In this document: one piece after another, positions 1 to 8,760 of the stretch
Numbering within the stretch: position 1 is the first letter of the stretch
Layout of the letters: every line of letters starts with the position of its first letter
NCBI RefSeq assembly: GCF_013359945.1
Contig: NZ_JABWCS010000221.1
Span: forward strand, 527,973-591,972
Direction: 5' to 3'
Source of the DNA: Paenibacillus agri
GTDB lineage: Bacteria; Bacillota; Bacilli; Paenibacillales; Paenibacillaceae
Length of the DNA: 64,000 nt
Notes under the pieces: generated by a model
What the model was told of the DNA's origin: nothing
Database searches by the model: none
What the model saw: only the letters and a program-made list of their open reading frames with translations
Made by a program: the position numbers and the translations under genes

Positions 1-408
1 ATCAGTATTTGATGCTTTAGCTTGAACGAGATCGTAAATGTAATTTATGGATGAATCCCCTTGTTGCTGCTTTGCTTGTTGTAAAATAGAGATCATATTC
101 GTAAGCGCGCTAACCTGAATGGACAATGATTCAATCTGCCAATCGAGTGCTTTGTCAACCGATAAGGTCCCGGATAGGAGCTGACTGATGTCTTCAATAC
201 CAAAATCCAAATAGCGTAGCGTCGTAGTAAGCTCCAAACGCCGTATATCTTCCATCGTATATAACCGGTGCCTTCCCTCCGTATGAGTGGAGGGCTTAAC
301 CAATCCAATCTCATCGTAATATCGGATGGTTCTGACCTTAGAGCCAATCATTTTGGCAACTTCCCCGATTGAAAAGGTTTGTAGTTCTATATCGCTGTCT
401 GAATACAA
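1..408 (-). CDS. MerR-family transcriptional regulator (partial, C-terminus beyond window)
   Basis: Only the N-terminal part is inside the window, and the gene runs off the left edge. Reading the complement from a TTG at 408 gives an open frame beginning MYSDSDIELQTFSIGEVAKM, with the MerR winged-helix motif (SIGEVAKMIGSKVRTIRYYD) followed by a dimerisation helix. An in-frame ATG exists at 444, but the GGAGG seven bases before the TTG, and the same arrangement in the paralogue ending at 3097, favour the TTG. Over about 120 residues it is close to 85% identical to that paralogue. It is divergent from the hydrolase gene at 609. The effector is unknown. Confidence 0.85.
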   Translation of the reverse strand, partial: MYSDSDIELQTFSIGEVAKMIGSKVRTIRYYDEIGLVKPSTHTEGRHRLYTMEDIRRLELTTTLRYLDFGIEDISQLLSGTLSVDKALDWQIESLSIQVSALTNMISILQQAKQQQGDSSINYIYDLVQAKASNTD

Positions 409-445
409 ATGATGCGCCTCCAATGCTAGAACTTCTGTCAACATG

Positions 446-468
446 ACTAAAGGTTTAATGCAATTATA
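446..468 (-). promoter_or_regulatory. Promoter -10 and shared block upstream of the first MerR gene
   Basis: On the minus strand a TATAAT (468 to 463) is followed five bases later by TAAACCTTTAGT (457 to 446). The second MerR gene has the same layout: TATAAT then TAAACCTATAGT. Conservation of this block near the predicted transcription start of both paralogues suggests an autoregulatory operator. The role is inferred. Confidence 0.5.
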
Positions 469-608
469 CTGCGCACTGCTTATTGAATTCCAGCCGTATT
501 TCCTGCATTAAGATAGCATCAAAAGGACTCGAATCTCACCTCTTGGAGATAATAAGGTGTATTAGCTAGTGCTAGCAACTTACTATCGATATGGAGGTTC
601 ATTTGCGT

Positions 609-2048
609 ATGAGGGTTTTTGAAATTTTGTTAGTGGTTTTTAATATCTTACTATTGGGCTGGATTCTATTCGCTAAGAATAAGACACAGCGCGGCCTGTT
701 CACTCTATTCGGGATTTCCGCCATCATCATGTTGGTGCATGGGGTCATTGAAGGGATGCGCTGGCCAATGATCCCGGCGTATGTTTTGACGGCAGTGGCA
801 TTACTGCTTTTCGTTATCAGATCGAAGTCGAAGTCTGACAAAGCTAAGGGACAATCCACCCGGAAAAGATCAACTGTAAAACTCATTTTCGTGACCTTGC
901 TGACTGTTATTTATTCAGCCGTAGTGGTAGCCTTACCGCTCATGCTTCCTGTATTCACCTTTGAGAAGCCGAGAGGTCCTTACAAAATCGGTACGGTTAC
1001 TTATGATTGGAAAGATAATAGCCGGGAAGAGGTCCTCACGCCTGATCCTAATGACAAACGCGAATTAATGGTACAAGTCTGGTACCCTGCTGATGCTCAA
1101 GCGAAGGGGAAGGTTGGGGTCTATCATTCGGACATCAAAGTCTTTGCTGAGGGATATAGCAAGGTGTTTCATGTCCCTAAGATGTTGTTTACTTCTATAG
1201 GTTATGTTAAGACACATGCTATAGAAAATGCAGAGATTTCTAATGCAGAGGCGACCTACCCGGTGCTTCTATTTTCACATGGTCTAACCGGGAATAAAAT
1301 GCAGAATACCTACCAGGTCGAACAATTGGTCAGTCATGGTTACATCGTGGTCGGCATAGATCATACCTATAGCAGTACCGCTTCTGTGTTCCCGGATGGA
1401 CGGGTGGCACCATTAATCCAGGAAGAAAACAAATCCATCGCTGATCTGGATCATGCCAATGAACAATGGGTAGGGGATGCCAAATTTGTTCTGAATCAGG
1501 TGGAGAGGCTGGCGGCGAATGATCCAGACCAGCGTTTTACCGGCCGGATGGATATGAATCATGTGGGGATGTTCGGTCATTCCTTCGGCGGAGCGACCAG
1601 TGTGCAAATGTTAATGACGGATTCCAGAATCAAGGCAGGGCTTAACATGGATGGCATATTATATGGACAGCGGCGTATTCCGGAAGAAGGGCTGAGTAAG
1701 CCGTTTCTGATGATGAGTGCGGATTCCACTGTAGAGTATATTCATACAAGCACAGATGGCCCGATTGATATGAAGAAGGAAGTCCTACCGCGGTTTGATA
1801 ACATCACTAAGGGCGGAAACTACTGGATGATCCTGAACAAAATAAGGCATGGCAGCTTCACTGATTTTGTTCTGTTCACACCGGTTTTCCAATTGATGCA
1901 GGGAAGCGATATTCGAGAGATCCATGATCTCATTAGCGATTATTCGCAGGATTTCTTTGATCATTACTTGAAAAAGAAGCCGTTCCGGCTATTGGAGCAA
2001 AAAATCGGAGAGCATCCGGATTTTACGATTTTACATGACCAAATATAA
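609..2048 (+). CDS. Membrane-anchored alpha/beta hydrolase (PAF-acetylhydrolase-like)
   Basis: The protein is about 479 aa. The N-terminal ~110 residues hold several hydrophobic segments (about four helices), then a catalytic alpha/beta hydrolase domain follows. The oxyanion-region motif LLFSHGLTGNK and the nucleophile elbow GMFGHSFGGA (Ser near residue 324) are visible, with a likely Asp in NMDG (near 347) and His in RHGSF (near 413). This matches the platelet-activating-factor acetylhydrolase type of serine esterase; the substrate is unknown. An ATG at 591 overlaps the ribosome-binding site (GGAGG at 593-597), so TTG 603 or ATG 609 is more likely. It lies between two MerR paralogues, which may regulate it. 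Confidence 0.85.
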   Translation: MRVFEILLVVFNILLLGWILFAKNKTQRGLFTLFGISAIIMLVHGVIEGMRWPMIPAYVLTAVALLLFVIRSKSKSDKAKGQSTRKRSTVKLIFVTLLTVIYSAVVVALPLMLPVFTFEKPRGPYKIGTVTYDWKDNSREEVLTPDPNDKRELMVQVWYPADAQAKGKVGVYHSDIKVFAEGYSKVFHVPKMLFTSIGYVKTHAIENAEISNAEATYPVLLFSHGLTGNKMQNTYQVEQLVSHGYIVVGIDHTYSSTASVFPDGRVAPLIQEENKSIADLDHANEQWVGDAKFVLNQVERLAANDPDQRFTGRMDMNHVGMFGHSFGGATSVQMLMTDSRIKAGLNMDGILYGQRRIPEEGLSKPFLMMSADSTVEYIHTSTDGPIDMKKEVLPRFDNITKGGNYWMILNKIRHGSFTDFVLFTPVFQLMQGSDIREIHDLISDYSQDFFDHYLKKKPFRLLEQKIGEHPDFTILHDQI

Positions 2049-2050
2049 CT

Positions 2051-2087
2051 GCGAACAACCCAAAGGCCTTAGCTTTTGGGCTGTTCG
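2051..2087. terminator. Bidirectional terminator
   Basis: GCGAACAACCCAAA pairs with TTTTGGGCTGTTCGC around a 9-base loop, between the convergent hydrolase and MerR genes. The stem overlaps the last codons of the MerR gene. Confidence 0.8.
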
Positions 2088-3097
2088 CTTGTTTGGTTAT
2101 CTAACTCCAGCTTCCGTTGCAAGTTTTGAATAAACACAAGATTTGCTTCTGCGAGCAAGTTTAATTGGGGGCTCATAATGGCACATAATCTGTCTATGCG
2201 TTCAATAAGAGGTGTACGAGTCTGCTCGGCCCGGTCGAGATAGGATTTAAGGAAATCCTCGTTATAGAATGTTTCCTCAGTATTCGCATATAGCGAGATT
2301 GTCTCTTCTATAATGGCCTGAACCTCAGGACTGTCAGCAGATTTCTTTTTCTCCACCGCTTGCGTCAATTGGACATAGAATAAATCCAGCTTCTTGATCC
2401 AGGTATCTGCGTCATAGCGGGGCTGAAGTTCTTTGGTAGAAGAGGCAAAGCCCGTATTTTTCACATCTTTTATAAACTGGGGATCGTTGATGATTTCTTG
2501 CAGCTCATTCCAGGCGGCTATTTGTTTTGGTGTGGTTTTTTCTTGTTGAACAATGCATTTATTGAAAAAATACAGCATGGGATCCTGCCATTCCAAGGGA
2601 ACTCCGTCAAAGAGTTCAGTAGCGGCTACCTTTTCAGCAATAAACTGTTTTCGTTTTTCAACATTTGAGGCTTTGGCTTGAACAAGATCGTACAGATAAC
2701 GCATGGAATCCCCTTGCTGCTGCTTCGCTTGCTGTAAAATAGAGATCATATGAGTAAGCGCATTAACCTGGATGGAGAGGGATTCCATCTGCCAATCGAG
2801 TGCTTTATCGACCGATAAGGACCCTGATAGGAGCTGGCTGATATCTTCAATGCCAAAATCCAGATAGCGCAACGTTGCTGTAAGCTCTAGACGCCATATA
2901 TCTTCCATTGTATATAAGCGATGTTTACCCTCAGTATGGCTAGTGGACTTCACTAATCCAATTTCATCGTAGTAACGAATGGTTCTGATTTTAGATCCAA
3001 TCATCTTGGCCACTTCCCCAATGGTAAAGGTCTGCGCCATATCTCCTGAATTCATATCCTCTTGATCCTGCAGTTCGTTCTCGTTGTTCGAATACAA
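2069..3097 (-). CDS. MerR-family transcriptional regulator
   Basis: The protein is about 342 aa. The N-terminal MerR helix-turn-helix (TIGEVAKMIGSKIRTIRYYD, roughly residues 20-40) is followed by a coiled dimerisation helix and a helical C-terminal region of about 200 residues that would be the sensing part; I do not recognise its ligand. A GTG at 3121 is also in frame, but the GGGGGG 7 bases before TTG 3097 and the identical arrangement in the paralogue at 1-408 favour TTG. It converges on the hydrolase with a shared terminator. The two MerR genes look like a recent duplication around the hydrolase. Confidence 0.9.
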   Translation of the reverse strand: MYSNNENELQDQEDMNSGDMAQTFTIGEVAKMIGSKIRTIRYYDEIGLVKSTSHTEGKHRLYTMEDIWRLELTATLRYLDFGIEDISQLLSGSLSVDKALDWQMESLSIQVNALTHMISILQQAKQQQGDSMRYLYDLVQAKASNVEKRKQFIAEKVAATELFDGVPLEWQDPMLYFFNKCIVQQEKTTPKQIAAWNELQEIINDPQFIKDVKNTGFASSTKELQPRYDADTWIKKLDLFYVQLTQAVEKKKSADSPEVQAIIEETISLYANTEETFYNEDFLKSYLDRAEQTRTPLIERIDRLCAIMSPQLNLLAEANLVFIQNLQRKLELDNQTSEQPKS

Positions 3098-3134
3098 AGG
3101 ATTTCCCCCCAATGATGTCACTCTCTATCACTAC

Positions 3135-3158
3135 TAACTATAGGTTTAGTAATCATTA
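3135..3158 (-). promoter_or_regulatory. Promoter -10 and putative operator of the second MerR gene
   Basis: The minus strand carries TATAAT (3158 to 3153) then TAAACCTATAGT (3146 to 3135). The block lies inside an imperfect inverted repeat with arms ACTAA and TTAGT. The same block follows the -10 of the other MerR gene. Confidence 0.5.
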
Positions 3159-3255
3159 TACTGCTCAGATCACTCATCTTCTACTTGGGGGAATATTCCA
3201 GATCAGATATGTACCAAAACTCTCATCTGCATTTTATAAATGATGGCTGTTTAAG

Positions 3256-3843
3256 CTACCGCAAGCCTTTACTAAATATCCATGAGTAAAAGAGCTCTTG
3301 TTGAGGCTTGATATATTCGTAATCAGACAGTGTTGTGGCATGATCAATAAGTTCTACTGCCTCAAGCATAACTTGTTGAGGTGTTTTATCGTTAATATCG
3401 ATTTCAAATTCATTGATGAGTAATGGCCTGGTTAGGATTTTTAAATACATATTTTCAAGAAGTTCAACATCGACAAGTCCACCAGTTTCGCGATTAACCA
3501 TTTGATTTAAATTCTGTTCATAGTCACTACATACAAGCTTTAAGGTTATATAGTTAAAGCCTTTGAAAACCTCTGGGATATCTTTTGTTCTTAAATCGTC
3601 AAAATCTAATCCAATGATATTTTTGTATCCCAACGTATTAAAATTTTTAAGAAGCGCAACTGTATTTGACCAACAGGTTTCTTCTTCAAACGCCCCAGTG
3701 ATCTCCGTCTCGCCATCAAGGGTTAAAAATTCAGGAATCATATTTTGTTCAATGTACACACTCTTGTAGTGTGTGAATAGCTGTTTAGCCAGAGTTGTTT
3801 TACCAACCCCGCATGGTCCGATAATGAAAACAAAATCTCTCAT
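3256..3843 (-). CDS. P-loop NTPase / small kinase-like ATPase
   Basis: A 195-aa cytoplasmic protein starting at once with a P-loop: FIIGPCGVGKTTLAKQ (Walker A near residues 8-16). A hydrophobic beta strand ending in LDFDD near residue 90 may supply the second acidic motif. Size and layout resemble the shikimate/nucleoside-kinase-like AAA proteins common as orphan genes in Bacilli. The substrate cannot be assigned. It has no obvious operon partner, and its ribosome-binding site is weak. Confidence 0.75.
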   Translation of the reverse strand: MRDFVFIIGPCGVGKTTLAKQLFTHYKSVYIEQNMIPEFLTLDGETEITGAFEEETCWSNTVALLKNFNTLGYKNIIGLDFDDLRTKDIPEVFKGFNYITLKLVCSDYEQNLNQMVNRETGGLVDVELLENMYLKILTRPLLINEFEIDINDKTPQQVMLEAVELIDHATTLSDYEYIKPQQELFYSWIFSKGLR

Positions 3844-3877
3844 GTAATTTGTTCACCACGCTTATTAGTATAGGATG

Positions 3878-4023
3878 TCAGTTTATTTTTTTGTGAGCTC
3901 CTTCATCAGCTTGTGTGGATGTCATAATCAGATTGAAGCCCTTTTGTTTCATTTGTTCTTCCCAGAAGAGGAGACCTTTCGTTCCTGTTCCCTTGGCCTT
4001 TATTCCTCCTATATGCCACACTA
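3878..4023 (-). pseudogene. GNAT acetyltransferase remnant
   Basis: The complement reads IGGIKAKGTGTKGLLFWEEQ and then MKQKGFNLIMTSTQADEGAH before a stop at 3878-3880. G-x-G-T-K followed by an LLxFWEE helix and the MTSTQxDE strand is the acetyl-CoA-binding half of a common GNAT subfamily. An in-frame stop lies just upstream, no start codon serves the frame, and the C-terminal FYRKLGY part is missing. I read it as a degraded fragment. The rest of 3844-4264 is AT-rich and holds nothing else I can identify. Confidence 0.6.
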
Positions 4024-4264
4024 AAATCTAATGATATTCTAACAAAATCTAATTCAATACGAATAATAAAGAACTTTTTTAAAGACTGATTTTGTACTAA
4101 CCTTGATTCCTGCCGAAGAAACGTCTATCAAATTTTTTTTACAACACTCTAAGGGGCTATTGTTATCTTCTGATATTGTTTGATCTCAAATAAAAAACAC
4201 TGCAAATGACAGGGAGTCTACTCTGCAGTGTAATCAAGATTTAATTAAAGGTGCAAAAATGATC

Positions 4265-5353
4265 TTACTTGGTGGCTTTTGCTTCTTCATAGAGGAGGCA
4301 GCGAAGCGTCTTATCCGGGTAGCGCAACTCTGCAGTATAGCTGCTGCCGTCTTCGAGTAACATTTTGACGTCAACCATACCGCGACTATCATTTTTGTCG
4401 GTATCTACCAGGTAGGCCATAGTGATTTTTCGGGTCTCTCCTTGCTTGTCAGTTACTATTTTCGTAGCCTCGTGAATCCATGTCGCATCCTTTTGGATAG
4501 CCTTGGCAGCTTCAGCGCTAATCGGGGTTCTTTTTAGAGTGAAATTAGCGGCTGTCGTGTCCACTACCGTCCGGGTAGTATAATCAATGATTACGTTATA
4601 TTGCCAGAAATCTTTACCCTGTGCTCTTAAGGTGTCCGCTTTATAAGGAGCAAATGTAATTAGCCAGGATTTTTTATTTAATATCACGGCATCATTTAAA
4701 TTAGCATATACTTCTAATTTGGAGACATCAGCACCAAATAGCTTTTTTACACTTGTAGCGGCGAGGGCGACGGCATCAGCCTGAACCAAATCTTTGGAAT
4801 CCAGCGGTGTTACGATGTTCCGTTTGGATAGACCATAGTTTAGCCGATAGTACCAGTCCGTAGTTTCCAAGAGCTCCTCGTCAGTCAATGGTCGATTCGG
4901 ATAATGGATCCTGTTATTGTCCAAGTCCCAATAATACTCCGATTGTCCCGGCTTTAACGGAAGGGACTGCTTGGGGCGGAGACCCTCATACAAATACTGG
5001 TCTTGCAATATTAGCCTCCGATTCGCTTCTTCCTCGGTCATCTCTCTGTTGGAGGTAAGCTCGTTATCGGGCTTGTCCGCAAAATTATAAATTTGCTGAA
5101 ATTCTTCTTGGGTCATCAGCTGCTCCAACTCTTTGTTCACGTCGGAGACCGTAGTCTTTGCTGTTTCTGCCTCTACCTTTAATACAGGCGTCTTGCTGCT
5201 GGTCAAGGTCTGCTTGCCCGTGTCCTGCACGACAGGAATACTCTTGGCAACGCTGGTATTCACAAATCCTGGGACAATCATTGCGCTGACCACCAAAACG
5301 CTACCAGAGAACAAAAGCACTGTAAGTGTAGTTGCAATCTTCTTGTTGTTCAT
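4265..5353 (-). CDS. Exported or membrane-anchored protein of unknown function, third gene of a two-component operon
   Basis: The protein is about 362 aa. The N-terminus MNNKKIATTLTVLLFSGSV is a signal peptide or anchor helix. The rest is soluble, with an acidic linker, a Tyr-rich middle segment, and a C-terminal half of alternating strands (SWLITFAPY, YNVIIDYTTRTVVDT) that suggests a PepSY/YcdB-like fold; that is an impression only. An ATG at 5368 overlaps the ribosome-binding site; GGAGG lies 8 bases before ATG 5353. It directly follows the histidine kinase gene on the same strand, so it is probably co-transcribed and may be a sensory or output partner. Confidence 0.8.
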   Translation of the reverse strand: MNNKKIATTLTVLLFSGSVLVVSAMIVPGFVNTSVAKSIPVVQDTGKQTLTSSKTPVLKVEAETAKTTVSDVNKELEQLMTQEEFQQIYNFADKPDNELTSNREMTEEEANRRLILQDQYLYEGLRPKQSLPLKPGQSEYYWDLDNNRIHYPNRPLTDEELLETTDWYYRLNYGLSKRNIVTPLDSKDLVQADAVALAATSVKKLFGADVSKLEVYANLNDAVILNKKSWLITFAPYKADTLRAQGKDFWQYNVIIDYTTRTVVDTTAANFTLKRTPISAEAAKAIQKDATWIHEATKIVTDKQGETRKITMAYLVDTDKNDSRGMVDVKMLLEDGSSYTAELRYPDKTLRCLLYEEAKATK

Positions 5354-5410
5354 TAACTTAACCTCCATAGGGATTGGATGATGAATCTACCTAACCTTAA
5401 TCCAAAGATG

Positions 5411-6814
5411 TTATAGAGTAGGAGGGCAGTTGTTATGAAGTTGTAAAAAGATACGTACGCAAGTCCCCTTGCCAAGGTCAGAGTCTAATGTTAACCTGGC
5501 CTGATGTGCTTCGGCAATTTGCCGGCATAAGGATAATCCCAGGCCAGCGCCGCCGTACTCGCGTGAACGCGCCTGATCTCCCCGGTAGAATGGTTCAAAT
5601 ACGCGTTTAGCCTGTTCTGCCGAGAGTCCGGCACCCGTATCGCGGATTTCCAGCACGGCTTCTCCTTTCAGCTCATAGGCCAGCATATAGATCTCGCTAC
5701 CGCGCTTGGAGGCATGAATCGCATTTTCAATGAGATTGACTAAAAAAGAAGCCAGCAAATCTGCGTCTCCCCAAACAGTAGCGATCTTATGCTGAACAAG
5801 AAGTCGTATGTCTGCACTCACTAATTTGGGGTGTTCCGTGTGTTGGACCGTTTGAAACAGTTCCGGAATGTCCACCTGCCGGAGTGTCAACGGTTGATGC
5901 CGGAGGACAGACAAATCCAGCAGCTTAAAGGCCAGGTTCTTGAGACGGAGAGTTTCGCTAAGAATATAGTCGCCCGCAGTTTGCTGTTCTTCCTGTCCAA
6001 TGTTGGCCGTGGTCAGAAACTCGGCGAATCCCTGCATGCTGGTCAACGGTGTACGCAATTCATGGGCCAAATTATCTACCATCCGCTGTTTCTCCTCAGC
6101 CATGTCCGAGAGTTCGGTGACCCGCTGCTCCACAGCCTCTGCCATCCGGTTGAAGTTCAAGGCCAGTTCGCCAAATTCATCCTTACTGTGCAGCTCTACC
6201 CGTTTCGTATAGTCACCTTCGGCGATCGTTTTGCTGGTCTCTGAGAGGAGCTTCAGAGGCTTACTTAGCTGCCGGATCAGCAGATAAAGCAGTAGCAGCA
6301 GAACTGGACCCGCAATCAGGTTAATCATTACAAAAAAGCGGTTCAGCTCCTGTTGCTTGGCGAAGAGCTCGCTGATTTCACGCTGATAGACAAGCCGCAA
6401 ATGCTGGTAAGGAGCAGGAAGCGGGGTGGAGAGCTGAATAGACCGAGCGTCTAAGGCTTCAGTCTCGCTGCCGTTTCCCGGGCTTTGCGCTGTGAATTTT
6501 TCATTCTGGGGAGGATAAATCATCCCGTCGCTATCCCAGAGCTGCAAATAGATTCCTTGCTTATGATAATAATCGCCATAGGATTGAGCCACGCTGGCCA
6601 GTAGAATAGGAGTCAATGGGTTACCCCGCGCCTGAATAGAATTAAGGTTCTCATAAATATTATTGGCAATTAACAATTGATCACTGGAGGCTCTCTGTGT
6701 CTCACTATCTATATTGAGCTGCCAGCTTTTTTTCATCACCATAATCACACTTACATCCAGAGTGATGATGAAGAGGGGAAGTACCGACAGTAGAATTTTA
6801 TGCCAGAATCTCAT
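5411..6814 (-). CDS. Two-component sensor histidine kinase
   Basis: The protein is 467 aa, with a TM helix at residues ~7-27, an extracytoplasmic sensor region of about 140 residues, a second TM helix (FFVMINLIAGPVLLLLLYLL), and a HAMP linker (LSKPLKLLSETSKTIAEGDY). The HisKA H-box is MVDNLAHELRTPLTS (phospho-His). The HATPase domain has an N-box (LVNLIENAIHAS), G1 (DTGAGL) and G2 (GGAGLGLSLC). It starts 2 bases after the response regulator stop, so the pair is one operon. The stimulus is unknown. Confidence 0.95.
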   Translation of the reverse strand: MRFWHKILLSVLPLFIITLDVSVIMVMKKSWQLNIDSETQRASSDQLLIANNIYENLNSIQARGNPLTPILLASVAQSYGDYYHKQGIYLQLWDSDGMIYPPQNEKFTAQSPGNGSETEALDARSIQLSTPLPAPYQHLRLVYQREISELFAKQQELNRFFVMINLIAGPVLLLLLYLLIRQLSKPLKLLSETSKTIAEGDYTKRVELHSKDEFGELALNFNRMAEAVEQRVTELSDMAEEKQRMVDNLAHELRTPLTSMQGFAEFLTTANIGQEEQQTAGDYILSETLRLKNLAFKLLDLSVLRHQPLTLRQVDIPELFQTVQHTEHPKLVSADIRLLVQHKIATVWGDADLLASFLVNLIENAIHASKRGSEIYMLAYELKGEAVLEIRDTGAGLSAEQAKRVFEPFYRGDQARSREYGGAGLGLSLCRQIAEAHQARLTLDSDLGKGTCVRIFLQLHNNCPPTL

Positions 6815-6816
6815 GA

Positions 6817-7476
6817 TTAACTCTGAACTTCCAGGCGGTAGCCTAGTTTGAAAATGGTTTTGATCCGTTCTTCCCAGCCCAGTTTTTTGCGTAGCTGCCG
6901 GATGTGTACATCCACAGTGCGGGTGTCGCCCTCAAAATCATAACCCCAGGCCAATTCCAGGAGCTTTTCCCTCGATAATGCAATATTCCGGTTACGGATT
7001 AACACCTCAAGCAGTTCGAATTCCCTGACAGTTAAATCAACCGGCGTCTGATCCACCAAAACCTGCCGTTCCAGGTAACGCACCTCAACGTCATCGCAAA
7101 TGAAGCTGGAGGTACCTTTTTCCCCTCTACGCAGCACTACATTGATTCTTGCCAGCAATTCAAGGATTTCAAATGGCTTGATGATATAATCATCCGCGCC
7201 CAGCTCGAAGCCTTTGATGCGGTCAGCCAAAGAATTTTTGGCGGTGATCAAAATCACTGGAATCTGCAAATGTGCAATCCGCCCCATAACCTCAAAACCA
7301 TCCAGCTCTGGGAGCATAACATCCAGCAAAATCAAATCGATTTTCTCTCGCTCCAGAATTTCAAAAACCTCCGGTCCACGGTAGGCCTTGCTATATGTAT
7401 GTCCAACCAGCTTCAGATTCATTGTAATTAAATCACTGATTGCTCGTTCATCTTCTACTACCAATATATTTGCCAT
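6817..7476 (-). CDS. OmpR/PhoB-family response regulator
   Basis: The protein is 219 aa. The receiver domain has acidic residues in VVEDE and the phosphorylation site Asp52 in LLDVMLPELDG; Lys is in LITAKN. The C-terminal winged helix (VDLTVREFELLEVLIRNRN ... TRTVDVHIRQLRKKLG) is OmpR type. It is first in a three-gene operon with the histidine kinase and the exported protein. Upstream, around 7519-7540, is an AT-rich imperfect inverted repeat that could be an autoregulatory site. Confidence 0.95.
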   Translation of the reverse strand: MANILVVEDERAISDLITMNLKLVGHTYSKAYRGPEVFEILEREKIDLILLDVMLPELDGFEVMGRIAHLQIPVILITAKNSLADRIKGFELGADDYIIKPFEILELLARINVVLRRGEKGTSSFICDDVEVRYLERQVLVDQTPVDLTVREFELLEVLIRNRNIALSREKLLELAWGYDFEGDTRTVDVHIRQLRKKLGWEERIKTIFKLGYRLEVQS

Positions 7477-7722
7477 TCCGAATTTCTCCTCCTGATCCCT
7501 TACTGATTAAGTGCTGCTTCCCGTTATACACTATATACAACTAGAGGAAGGATTGTCCAGAAAATTGGTAGTTTCATCAGACAATGTTACCTATTAGAAT
7601 AGAAAAGAATATTAAAGAGAGAGGGGCATAAGTCTATCAATAGTATAATCAGCCAGGTATGGCCGGAGTGGAATGGGGAGCTGCGAAAACAGCCAGGGGG
7701 CTGGAACAATACAACCTATATA

Positions 7723-8646
7723 GTGGAAAAGGAAGGACGGCGCGCAGTTCTGCGTATTTATAATACGCACAGGGACAGACACAAGATTGAATTTGAGCAT
7801 GAAGTGCTGCAAAAGCTGGCAACCATGAGTTTGCTTTTTAAAGTACCTTCACCAATTCTTACCTCCGCAGGAGAGTCTTTGGTTCAGTTAGAGGACTACA
7901 ATGACAAATTTGCTTGTTTGTGTACATATATCGAAGGAGATTCGCCCTCAGAGGGGAATTCTGACTTTTATGAATCGTTTGGTGAAGCGGCAGGAGTGTT
8001 GTCCGTAGTGCTGGCGGATGTAAATCCGGAACTTCCTGCGGCGTATCTTCCGTATTATGAGCTGGGTCAGTCCTATCCGCTATGTACAAGGGGAACGATC
8101 AGGGAATTATACTTGAATCCTCCAGAACCCTTCATCGATCTCGCCGAGGAACTGAAGATTCTCAGTGACACCGTTGAAAAAATTGAGAATTCAATGTGGA
8201 AACTGAAGAGACTGCCGCATCAGTTGGTACATGGGGATCTGAATGCTTCTAATTTGCTAGTGGAGATAACCGCTCCCTGGCAAGTGGCTGGGCTGCTTGA
8301 TTTTGAATTTTGTAAATACGATGTGCGGGCAATGGAACCTGCAGTTATCCTATCTGGACTACTGGGCAATGCGGAGAAAGATGTTGTGGTCCGGGATTTT
8401 TGGCGGGGATATAGTCGCCAGGTTCGTCTCTCTATTGATGAAATTCAGGCGATTCCAATGCTGATATTGCTGAGAAAAATGGATGTATTCCTCCATTTTC
8501 TTACCCGCTATTTGGAAGGGACGGATCAAGCTGTCGTCCTGCGTGAGCAAGTGAAGAGGTTGTCCGTAGAGGTGCCGCGGTTGGCGGGAGATACGGATTG
8601 GCTTTTGGGGATTTTGGTGGAGGATTTGCCTGGCGAAAGCGAGTGA
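7723..8646 (+). CDS. APH-fold phosphotransferase (aminoglycoside phosphotransferase / homoserine kinase type II-like), start codon problematic
   Basis: The product has the kinase core of the APH family: Brenner motif LPHQLVHGDLNASNLLV (catalytic Asp) and the metal-binding LLDFEF. The only standard start is GTG 7723, but the same frame stays open upstream from 7606 and encodes SQVWPEWNGELRKQ and then PGGWNNTTYIV, which looks like the family's nucleotide-binding G-loop. GTG 7723 would lose that loop. A GAGAGGGG lies just before ATC 7636 and ATA 7645, so a non-standard start or a mutated start codon is possible. The substrate is unknown. Confidence 0.75.
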   Translation: MEKEGRRAVLRIYNTHRDRHKIEFEHEVLQKLATMSLLFKVPSPILTSAGESLVQLEDYNDKFACLCTYIEGDSPSEGNSDFYESFGEAAGVLSVVLADVNPELPAAYLPYYELGQSYPLCTRGTIRELYLNPPEPFIDLAEELKILSDTVEKIENSMWKLKRLPHQLVHGDLNASNLLVEITAPWQVAGLLDFEFCKYDVRAMEPAVILSGLLGNAEKDVVVRDFWRGYSRQVRLSIDEIQAIPMLILLRKMDVFLHFLTRYLEGTDQAVVLREQVKRLSVEVPRLAGDTDWLLGILVEDLPGESE

Positions 8647-8677
8647 GAGGTAAGTTACGAGGGGAGTTAATACAAAA

Positions 8678-8724
8678 GTGAATCCACTGCCAGAGGTCTG
8701 TGCCTCACGATTCGGTGGATTCAC
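8678..8724. terminator. Hairpin between convergent genes
   Basis: GTGAATCCAC and GTGGATTCAC form a perfect 10-bp stem between the APH-fold gene and the convergent PilZ gene. No strong U tract follows, so terminator activity is inferred. Confidence 0.55.
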
Positions 8725-8760
8725 GTACTAATCTTATGAGGAATGCTCTTTTTTAATAGG

